Shown: positions 1-5,242 of the stretch, piece by piece
Layout: each line of letters opens with the position of its first letter
Position numbering within the stretch: the first letter of the stretch is position 1
From: an uncultured Bacteroidales bacterium
GTDB lineage: Bacteria; Bacteroidota; Bacteroidia; Bacteroidales; Paludibacteraceae
NCBI GenBank assembly: GCA_900556095.1
Contig: USNU01000111.1
Location: 1 to 5,656, forward strand
DNA length: 5,656 nt
Reading direction: 5' to 3'
Notes under the pieces: generated by a model
What the model saw: the letters and a program-made list of their open reading frames with translations, nothing else
What the model was told of the DNA's origin: nothing
Database searches by the model: none
Program-made: the position numbers and the translations under genes

Positions 1-1330
1 GCCTGAGGCTGTCCGCCCCGCGCGAGAGACTGAGGTAACTGAGCCCCACGCTCTGCATAAACTGCAACCGTACGCAAATCTCTTTGAGTATGGGCTCGGC
101 AATGGCACGCTGCTGGTTGCCAAGGGTGGCAAAAATATCTTGCCCTTCGCCTTTGGAAATCGTGGTCAGAAACTCCAGCAGTTTATCAATATCCATATCC
201 GTCAGTTCGGCGATAGTCTTACCTGCAATCCTGTAACTCAATGCCTCTTTATTCAGACGCTTTCCCCCGCATTGGGGACAGACAATTACATCATCGTCCG
301 TGCTTTCTTTTTGTTCTTCCTGTTGTTGTACGTAGGTAAGCATACGCTGATACCAATCGGTGTCATCGTGTACGATGTCGTCCAACTGGCTGTCATCAGT
401 GGCCTGCGAAGCGTGTATCTTGCCTAAACCTTTGCAGTACGGACACCAGCCTTGTGGACTATTGAATGAGAAAGTATGGGGAGCAGGGTCGGTATAACTC
501 AGTCCCGTTGTCGGGCACATCAAGTTGCGTGAGAAAAAGCGTGGTTGAGGTGTTCCGACTTCGATTGTAGGTCCTTTGACCCATTCCACAATCATCATTA
601 CCCCGTTGCCCTGCATCATCGCTTTATCCACCGATTGTCGCAAGCGTTTCAAATCCTCTTCATTTTCCGCTTCTGATGATGTCGTTTTTATGGCCAATCG
701 ATCCACTACCACCTCTATGCTGTGGTTCTTGTACCGATCTACTTTCATTCCGTGTACCACTTCTTGCACTTCCCCGTCCACACGCACGTACATATATCCC
801 TTTCGGCGGATAGTCTCGAACAACTCTTTGTAGTGTCCCTTCCGGTTATTTACCATCGGGGCAAGCAGGAGTATCTTCTTGCCGGCATAGTCTTTTTGTA
901 TCAGATTAACAATCTGCTCATCGGTGTAGTGCACCATCTTCTCACCCGTTATGTATGAGTACGCTTCGCCCGCACGGGCATAGAGCAGACGCAGAAAATC
1001 ATATATCTCGGTGATTGTACCCACCGTCGAACGAGGATTCTTCCCCGTCGTCTTCTGGTCTATCGAGATAACGGGACTCAACCCCGTAATCTTATCTACA
1101 TCAGGACGTTGCATATTCCCGATATAGCCGCGGGCGTACGATGAGAATGTATCGATATACCGCCTTTGTCCCTCGGCAAATATCGTGTCAAACGCCAACG
1201 ACGACTTGCCGCTGCCCGACAAACCTGTGATGACGGTCAGTTTGTTGCGAGGTATGCTTACGCTGATGTTCTTCAGATTGTGTACTCTCGCTCCGATAAC
1301 TTCTATTCGATTGCTTTCTTCTTGACTCAT
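1..1330 (-). CDS. uvrA: UvrA, excinuclease ABC subunit A (N-terminal part, cut by window edge)
   Basis: UvrA is the DNA-damage sensor ATPase of nucleotide excision repair; it dimerises, loads UvrB at lesions and acts in the cytoplasm on DNA. About 443 codons are present, starting at ATG 1330-1328. Seen in the translation: Walker A GLSGSGKS at residues 36-43; the UvrA-typical stretch with SIDQKTT and NPRSTVGT at about 89-105; a UvrB-binding-domain region at about 125-215; a first zinc module with Cys272, Cys296 and Cys299; a CPQCGGKRL motif at about 351-359; and AEPILKEI followed by VGLSYL just before the expected ABC signature. Two oddities: the second cysteine of the zinc module is Thr275, and the insertion domain between Cys299 and Cys351 is only about 50 residues, against roughly 110 in canonical UvrA. 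In the last four bases at the window edge the frame gives Arg where the SGGE signature should begin. The family call is very secure; orthologue versus UvrA paralogue is less so. Confidence 0.95.
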   Translation of the reverse strand, partial: MSQEESNRIEVIGARVHNLKNISVSIPRNKLTVITGLSGSGKSSLAFDTIFAEGQRRYIDTFSSYARGYIGNMQRPDVDKITGLSPVISIDQKTTGKNPRSTVGTITEIYDFLRLLYARAGEAYSYITGEKMVHYTDEQIVNLIQKDYAGKKILLLAPMVNNRKGHYKELFETIRRKGYMYVRVDGEVQEVVHGMKVDRYKNHSIEVVVDRLAIKTTSSEAENEEDLKRLRQSVDKAMMQGNGVMMIVEWVKGPTIEVGTPQPRFFSRNLMCPTTGLSYTDPAPHTFSFNSPQGWCPYCKGLGKIHASQATDDSQLDDIVHDDTDWYQRMLTYVQQQEEQKESTDDDVIVCPQCGGKRLNKEALSYRIAGKTIAELTDMDIDKLLEFLTTISKGEGQDIFATLGNQQRAIAEPILKEICVRLQFMQSVGLSYLSLSRGADSLR

Positions 1331-1338
1331 TGCGCTTG

Positions 1339-1370
1339 CAAAATTACTACTTTTTTTCGGCTTATGCAAA
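1339..1370 (-). promoter_or_regulatory. Bacteroidetes-type promoter of uvrA
   Basis: Read on the minus strand, a TTTG -33 element (1370-1367) is followed by exactly 20 bp and then TAATTTTG (1346-1339), a full match to the Bacteroidetes -7 consensus TAnnTTTG. Only 8 bp separate the -7 element from the uvrA ATG. The predicted transcript start is therefore within a few bases of the start codon, giving a leaderless or nearly leaderless mRNA. The match is seen in the sequence; use of the site is inferred. Confidence 0.7.
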
Positions 1371-1491
1371 CCGTCTTTATAATATGTTCTCCTACTTCTC
1401 TACACCATATCCGTATTGGTCTTGTTCGTCCTATTCGCCCTATTTGCCCAATGGCATATTTTTTGCACATTGCGGGCGGAAAATACCCGAT
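1371..1491. other. Divergent spacer between uvrA and the acetyltransferase gene
   Basis: This pyrimidine-rich stretch on the plus strand carries no credible gene. A frame open to the acetyltransferase runs through it, but it encodes an aromatic- and Cys-rich peptide unlike the family. A weak rightward promoter candidate exists: TTCG at 1434-1437, 20 bp, then ATTTTTTG at 1458-1465. It deviates from consensus in both elements. No Shine-Dalgarno-like site of confidence precedes the ATG at 1492. Confidence 0.35.
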
Positions 1492-2058
1492 ATGACTATG
1501 ACTGAAAAAGAAAAAATGCTTGCCGGGCAGGTCTATGATGCTTGCAATCCGGAAATCCTGCAGGAACTTAATCGCTGCAAAGATTTAATCTTTGACTACA
1601 ACAACTTGCGCCCCTCGCAGTTGGAAGAACGGAAAGCCCTCCTGAAAAAACTGCTTGGTGCATGCGATGACAATGTGTTTATCAATCAGCCCTTTTATTG
1701 CGATTATGGTACGCAGATACGTGTTGGCAAGCGTTTTTTCGCTAATTTCCATTTTACGGTGCTTGACGAGGCGTATGTTACCATTGGCGATGATGCTTTT
1801 ATAGGTCCTAATGTTTCTATCTATACCGCTTGCCATAGCATTGACCCCGTAGAGCGCAACAGCCGACGGGAATGGGCAAAACCTGTTTCTATCGGCAACA
1901 ATTGCTGGATTGGAGGCTCGGTTACAATTCTGCCGGGCGTAACTATCGGCGACAACTGCACCATAGGTGCAGGCTCCGTCGTAACCCGCGATATTCCTGC
2001 CAACTCCATCGCTGTCGGCAACCCTTGCCGCGTCATCAAAAACATTCATGCAAAATAA
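1492..2058 (+). CDS. Sugar O-acetyltransferase, maltose/galactoside acetyltransferase family (left-handed beta helix)
   Basis: Predicted cytoplasmic enzyme that transfers acetyl from acetyl-CoA to a sugar hydroxyl. The 188-residue product matches the length of E. coli Maa and LacA-type enzymes. Seen: an N-terminal TEKEKMLAG motif (the maltose acetyltransferase N-terminal domain), then CDYGTQIRVG and FFANFHFTVLD at about 70-92. Hexapeptide repeats (IGDDAFIGP, IGNNCWIGG, IGDNCTIGAG) run from about 97 to 165 and form the beta-helix. The catalytic histidine lies in YTACHSIDP at His115, the same number as in LacA, and the C-terminal VGNPCRVIK is typical. ATG 1498 gives MTEKEKM, which aligns slightly better with Maa, so the start could be two codons later. 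It diverges from uvrA and converges on the HEAT-like gene, so it is probably a single-gene unit. The true sugar substrate cannot be told from sequence. Confidence 0.93.
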   Translation: MTMTEKEKMLAGQVYDACNPEILQELNRCKDLIFDYNNLRPSQLEERKALLKKLLGACDDNVFINQPFYCDYGTQIRVGKRFFANFHFTVLDEAYVTIGDDAFIGPNVSIYTACHSIDPVERNSRREWAKPVSIGNNCWIGGSVTILPGVTIGDNCTIGAGSVVTRDIPANSIAVGNPCRVIKNIHAK

Positions 2059-2103
2059 ATGGTCTTGCAGCCTGCCGATACGGTTATTTTGAATAGGCAA
2101 CGG

Positions 2104-2643
2104 CTATATGTTATGTTTGTTGAGTATCTTCCTGCGAACACATGCCACACCGGGAGACAGCATTTCTCTGTCCATAAACTGCAGTATGGTAACGAGTTCC
2201 GATAGTAGTTCGGGGTAGAGTACACAATGCCGATAGGCCAGTTTGATACATAGCATCCGTATACCGGTCGGCGTGGTCGGGGCACTCGACTTGTCCAAAC
2301 AGAAATTCAAGAAAGCGGTGTTGATCGTGGCTTTTGTGGCAGGCATATCGTGCAATATGGTCAGCAGCATACGCTGCATGCTGTCGTTCTTGGTCTGCAT
2401 GCTGAGTTCCGACAATTCCTGCAGGTACGGCACTAATGCTTTCTGTTTTTCTTTGTCTCTCGAGACAAATGTCAGTATCCATACTGCATTGTCTGCCACC
2501 CGTTTTTCCTCAGAATGAAGCAATGTCGTCAATTTACGTAGATATGCCCGATCGGTATTTTCCCACGCCAATGCCTGCACATCCTGCAAGTGTAATCGTT
2601 GGTTCAGTCGCTTATATAGTATGGCATTGGTTGTGATATTCAT
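2104..2643 (-). CDS. Hypothetical all-helical HEAT-like repeat protein
   Basis: I do not recognise a specific family. The 179-residue product has no signal peptide or membrane segment and is predicted cytoplasmic. It appears all alpha-helical, with amphipathic helix pairs of HEAT/ARM character. One pair is about residues 34-61 (YLRKLTTLLHSEEKRVADNA, then WILTFVS), where the R-x-x-A-x-x-A-like second helix is suggestive. Others lie at about 66-101, 107-147 and 148-175. HEAT-like folds usually act as protein-binding scaffolds, so a partner-binding role is inferred, not shown. The end is basic (VRRKILNKHNI). The start ATG at 2643 is the first methionine; a weak -7-like TAATTTTC lies just upstream (2663-2656) with no good -33 match. 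It lies 67 bp after the YjbR-family gene on the same strand, so co-transcription is likely. The stop is TAG. Confidence 0.75.
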   Translation of the reverse strand: MNITTNAILYKRLNQRLHLQDVQALAWENTDRAYLRKLTTLLHSEEKRVADNAVWILTFVSRDKEKQKALVPYLQELSELSMQTKNDSMQRMLLTILHDMPATKATINTAFLNFCLDKSSAPTTPTGIRMLCIKLAYRHCVLYPELLSELVTILQFMDREMLSPGVACVRRKILNKHNI

Positions 2644-2710
2644 TCTCGTTCATGCGAAAATTAATGGTTCAACTACATGGTTAATTGTATGTTCCTGCCC
2701 CAATTGACGT

Positions 2711-3070
2711 TTAACTATGCGTTTGTTCTATCGCTACCTGTTCTTTCTTTGGTAGTTTTTTGTTTACTTCCTCATAGGCGTGCCGTACCAGTTCCTCAAT
2801 TAGTCTATCGGGTACAGAGCCGTTCAATGTGATTTGGTTCCAGTATTTCTTGTTCCAATGCCACGCCCCTTCTATGGCATAGTACTGCGCACGCAGTTCC
2901 GCTGCACGATCGGGGGCGCATTTCATTGTTACCACGTCGGGTCTGTCGGTGGATACACAGGCAAATATCTTTCCCTTCAAGCGAAACACCACTGTTGTGT
3001 CGTCAAACGGTGCGTCCTCTGTGGCCTCGGGCAAACTCAAACATATCTCTCTGAATAGTTCTATATTCAT
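2711..3070 (-). CDS. MmcQ/YjbR family protein
   Basis: A small cytoplasmic protein of 119 residues, the normal size for the family (about 115-120). The MmcQ/YjbR fold resembles CyaY and is often annotated as DNA-binding, but its function is poorly established. Seen: the N-terminal LFREICLSLPEATEDAPF pattern at about 5-22; VFRLKGKIFACVS at about 27-39; a KCAPDRAAELR segment at about 49-59; and the hallmark HWNKKYWNQITLNGSVPD followed by IEELVRHAYEEV at about 70-100. The frame stays open upstream to 3187, but ATG 3070 is chosen. The family starts here, the upstream residues are unlike it, and the promoter at 3096-3127 would exclude the longer form. The HEAT-like gene follows at 67 bp, probably in one transcript. 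Confidence 0.9.
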   Translation of the reverse strand: MNIELFREICLSLPEATEDAPFDDTTVVFRLKGKIFACVSTDRPDVVTMKCAPDRAAELRAQYYAIEGAWHWNKKYWNQITLNGSVPDRLIEELVRHAYEEVNKKLPKKEQVAIEQTHS

Positions 3071-3095
3071 CGCATTCCAATAATCATTTCTGTCG

Positions 3096-3127
3096 CAAAG
3101 GTACACCAAAAAATCGACAACCGCAAG
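3096..3127 (-). promoter_or_regulatory. Bacteroidetes-type promoter of the YjbR-family gene
   Basis: On the minus strand, CTTG (3127-3124) is followed by exactly 20 bp and then TACCTTTG (3103-3096), a full match to the -7 consensus TAnnTTTG; the -33 element matches 3 of 4. The -7 element ends 25 bp before the ATG at 3070, leaving a leader of about 20 nt. This supports the short start of that gene. The match is seen; activity is inferred. Confidence 0.7.
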
Positions 3128-3170
3128 CCCCCGCCGGAGGTATTTCTCATTTTTGTAGCAATAGCAAAAC

Positions 3171-3279
3171 GGTACCGGCAGGACCACCCGACCACCTCAT
3201 TTATTATAAAATACACACACGTATGCGCGGGCGGGTGTGTATTTAATAAAACAGCCGGTCAACTGGTCCTGCTGGTACC
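3171..3279. repeat. Nested inverted repeat (about 109 bp) in the divergent spacer
   Basis: Two concentric inverted repeats are visible. The outer arms, 3171-3193 and 3257-3279, match at 19 of 23 positions. They begin and end with GGTACC and share the inner block GCAGGACCA, and one outer mismatch becomes a G-U pair in RNA. Inside lies a second inverted repeat at 3204-3249, with 18-bp arms and two mismatches around a 10-base centre, including the perfect AATACACAC / GTGTGTATT pair. The two centres differ by only about 1.5 bp. The element sits between, and upstream of, both divergent promoters. It carries no long U-tract that would make it a standard terminator for either gene. It could be a REP- or MITE-like palindromic element, a cruciform-forming regulatory site, or an unannotated structured RNA. 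No target-site duplication was seen at its edges. Confidence 0.75.
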
Positions 3280-3327
3280 ATCATCAGAACGGAAAAATCC
3301 AAAACCTGCACTAAAATACGGAGTGGG

Positions 3328-3359
3328 GTTGTGTATGTGGCTAAAAAATTGTAACTTTG
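3328..3359 (+). promoter_or_regulatory. Bacteroidetes-type promoter of the nitroreductase gene (possibly also pdxA)
   Basis: GTTG (3328-3331), 20 bp, then TAACTTTG (3352-3359), a full match to the -7 consensus TAnnTTTG; the -33 element matches 3 of 4. The -7 element ends 50 bp before ATG 3410, leaving a leader of about 45 nt. Its 3' end is very A-rich and includes a run of nine A at 3401-3409 or its near edge, typical of Bacteroidetes translation starts. Activity is inferred. Confidence 0.7.
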
Positions 3360-3409
3360 CACGCTTGTTTTGTGGCATAAAAGATTCAGAAAAAAGACGA
3401 AAAAAAAAT

Positions 3410-3908
3410 ATGGAAACTTTTGAACAACTCTGCCAACAGAGGCGGTCTATCCGCAAATACACTGCTCAACCCATTGAGAAAGAGAAACTCGACTATATTT
3501 TGCGCTGTGCGCTGATGTCGCCGTCGGGTAAACGCCTGAATCCGTGGGAGTTCTATGTGCTGACCCGCGAAGAAACCCTTCGCCGACTATCGGGTTGCCG
3601 TACATACGGAAGCGGTATGTTTGATACAGCAATGGCGGCTATCGTTGGACGCCTCATTGACAGACACTTGGCAGTCGGACGGTGCGATTGCGGCACAAGA
3701 TATTCTGCTCGCAGCAGCAGACCGGGGTCTCGGCGCATGCTGGTGCCAAGTGTATCAGCGTGAGGGCGCAGAGGAGTTGGTGCGCTCGTTGGCGAATATC
3801 CCTGATAATCTGAATGTTCTGTGCGTTATCTCGCTCGGCTACAAAGATGAGGAACGCAGGATGTACGACCCCGAGAAACTGCCTTATCAGAAAGTGCATT
3901 GGTGCTGA
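3410..3908 (+). pseudogene. Nitroreductase-family flavoprotein, broken by a +1 frameshift
   Basis: The family comprises FMN-dependent NAD(P)H oxidoreductases acting on nitro compounds, quinones or unknown substrates in the cytoplasm. The first frame from ATG 3410 gives METFEQLCQQRRSIRKY and SPSGKRLNPWEFYV, the FMN-phosphate-binding start of the family, up to FDTAMAAIV (residues 70-79). It then runs into unrelated sequence and stops at 3763 (117 residues). The rest of the family continues in the next frame: DASLTDTWQSDGAIAAQDIL, then DRGLGACWCQVY, a SLGYKDEERRMYD motif and the final KVHWC, ending at TGA 3906-3908. Removing one G of the GG at 3647-3648 restores a 165-residue protein, the normal size for short nitroreductases. 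No slippery heptamer suggests programmed shifting. This is either a recent mutation or a sequencing/assembly error; codon use looks intact on both sides, which favours error or a very young lesion. Confidence 0.88.
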
Positions 3909-3967
3909 CCACACCCCGAAAAACAACATAACTAACGAAAAACAACGCGGCGTTTTGCCGTCTATAT

Positions 3968-5086
3968 ATGAAACCAACAATAGCAATCACCGCCGGCGAC
4001 ATCAATGGCGTCGGCTATGAAATAATCCTCAAGTCAATCAGCGACCCGCATATCTGCGAGATATGCCGTCCTGTGGTATATGGCAACGCCAAAGTGGCAC
4101 GCCAACATGCGCGCACCCTCGGTGAGGAGTATTCAAACATACAATTTAACCTGATAGAAAACCCGAAGCAGGCGAAAGACGGTCGGTTGAACCTCATTAC
4201 CTGCTATGCCGATGATACGCCTTTGCACTTGGGCGAGTCCACTCCCGAAGCAGGACAAGCGTCGTTTGCGGCGTTGGAACGTGCCTGCGCGGATATGAAA
4301 GCGGGGCTCGTTGATGCCCTTGTTACCGCTCCCATCAACAAACAGAATATCCAATCGGAGCATTTCCGTTTCTCGGGGCATACCGAATATCTGGCATCGG
4401 TTTTCGGTGAGGGAACACAGGACAGCCTGATGATGATGGTGAGCGAGACCATGCGTGTGGCGTTGGTCTGCAACCATGTACCTGTTGCGCAAGTGCCTTC
4501 GATGATAACCGAGGAGCGTATTCTTGCCAAACTGAATGTGCTGAATACCACGCTGATGAACGATTTTTCCATCGAGAAACCGCGTATCGCCGTTCTCGCG
4601 CTTAATCCGCATGCGGGGGACAACGGTCTGATTGGCAAAGAGGAACGGGAGGTGATTAAACCGACTATCGAAAAAGCCAATGAGCAGGGTATCTTGACGT
4701 TTGGACCTTATTCGGCAGACGGATTCTTCGGCAGCGGAAAATTTACTCATTTCGATGCGGTGCTGGCAATGTATCATGACCAAGGTCTGATTCCGTTTAA
4801 GGTGCTGGATATGAGCGGAGTAAACTTCACCGCAGGGCTTCCGGTTATACGCACTTCGCCCGACCATGGGACAGCCTATGACCTCGCGGGCAAGAACGCT
4901 TCCAACCACCAAAGTTTTGCACATGCAATCTATATGGCTATCGACCTCCTTCACACGCGTGCATCGAATAAGGAGTTGAAGAAAAATCCGCTGCCTTTTA
5001 CGCCGCACGAGGAGCGTGAGGACCATCGACCACGCCGTGAGTTTATCGATTTCAAAACCACGCCTGCTGCCCCGGCAGCCGAGTAA
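3968..5086 (+). CDS. pdxA: 4-hydroxythreonine-4-phosphate dehydrogenase PdxA
   Basis: PdxA oxidises 4-phosphooxy-L-threonine with NAD(P)+, and the product goes to PdxJ to make pyridoxine 5'-phosphate, so this gene marks the DXP-dependent vitamin B6 route. It is a cytoplasmic, divalent-metal-dependent homodimer. The 372-residue product begins with ITAGDINGVGYEIILK, as in Bacteroidales PdxA. Also seen: VTAPINKQNIQ at about 119-129, the substrate-site GHTEYLA at 137-143, and the three metal-ligand histidines in CNHVP (His170), NPHAGDNG (His215) and MYHDQGL (His270), which correspond to E. coli His166, His211 and His266. LPVIRTSPDHGTAYDLAG at 291-308 completes the family core. The last 30 or so residues (from about 341) are a His/Arg/Pro-rich tail ending in TTPAAPAAE, beyond the family core. 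The gene lies 59 bp after the nitroreductase with no clear promoter between, so the two may share a transcript. ATG 3968 gives the expected N terminus. Confidence 0.97.
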   Translation: MKPTIAITAGDINGVGYEIILKSISDPHICEICRPVVYGNAKVARQHARTLGEEYSNIQFNLIENPKQAKDGRLNLITCYADDTPLHLGESTPEAGQASFAALERACADMKAGLVDALVTAPINKQNIQSEHFRFSGHTEYLASVFGEGTQDSLMMMVSETMRVALVCNHVPVAQVPSMITEERILAKLNVLNTTLMNDFSIEKPRIAVLALNPHAGDNGLIGKEEREVIKPTIEKANEQGILTFGPYSADGFFGSGKFTHFDAVLAMYHDQGLIPFKVLDMSGVNFTAGLPVIRTSPDHGTAYDLAGKNASNHQSFAHAIYMAIDLLHTRASNKELKKNPLPFTPHEEREDHRPRREFIDFKTTPAAPAAE

Positions 5087-5242
5087 TGGGTAAGTTCGGA
5101 GACAACGCATCTCGTGTCGTTAAAAGGTAAAATAAGTTAATGCCTTGGCCGTGCCAACCCCCTATAAAAGTAAGGTGGATGGTTATAGGATAGTTATAGG
5201 ATAGGCATACTTTGAAATGTGAATAAAATATAAAAACTAAAT
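5087..5242. other. Spacer between pdxA and alaS
   Basis: No gene, RNA gene or convincing terminator was seen. A small perfect hairpin, TTGGC / GCCAA with a 3-base loop, occurs at 5145-5157 but has no T-tract after it. A -7-like ATACTTTG lies at 5207-5214, 28 bp before the alaS ATG, with 6 of 8 positions agreeing with consensus and no good -33 element. The last 30 bp before alaS are A-rich, as at other Bacteroidetes starts. The 11-bp tandem repeat listed separately lies just upstream of the -7-like site. Confidence 0.5.
5182..5203 (+). repeat. Tandem repeat, two perfect copies of an 11-bp unit
   Basis: GTTATAGGATA occurs twice head to tail with no mismatch and is followed by a further G. The spacing of 11 bp is about one helical turn, which would place both copies on the same DNA face. 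It lies just upstream of the weak -7-like site before alaS, so a role in alaS expression is possible but only inferred. Confidence 0.85.

Noticed and set aside
1330..1491. N-terminal extension of the acetyltransferase to 242 residues
   Set aside because: The extra 54 residues are aromatic- and Cys-rich with no family match, and the family starts at the TEKEKM motif near 1498.
1585..2100. A 171-codon open frame on the minus strand opposite the acetyltransferase gene
   Set aside because: It is a mirror of the hexapeptide-repeat gene on the plus strand; the real gene has catalytic and repeat motifs, this frame has none.
2059..2103. Possible bidirectional terminator between the convergent genes
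   Set aside because: Only a CCG/CGG stem of 3 bp (2075-2083) with a short T-rich stretch, and an imperfect TGCC/GGCA pair, are visible; too weak to call.
3071..3187. N-terminal extension of the YjbR-family protein to 158 residues
   Set aside because: The extra 39 residues are unlike the family, overlap the promoter at 3096-3127 and run into the inverted repeat.
3204..3249. Inner hairpin as an intrinsic terminator
   Set aside because: It lies upstream of both neighbouring genes, not after a gene end, and has no clean U-tract on either strand.
3640..3655. Programmed ribosomal frameshift in the nitroreductase
   Set aside because: No slippery heptamer, stop-codon stimulator or downstream structure is evident, and this family is not known to use one.
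4133..5110. A 325-codon open frame on the minus strand opposite pdxA
   Set aside because: It lies antisense to a strongly supported pdxA, has a basic, Cys/His/Arg-rich composition typical of shadow translation, and shows no family motif.
5145..5157. Hairpin after pdxA as an intrinsic terminator
   Set aside because: The stem is only 5 bp and is followed by C-rich sequence, not a T-tract.
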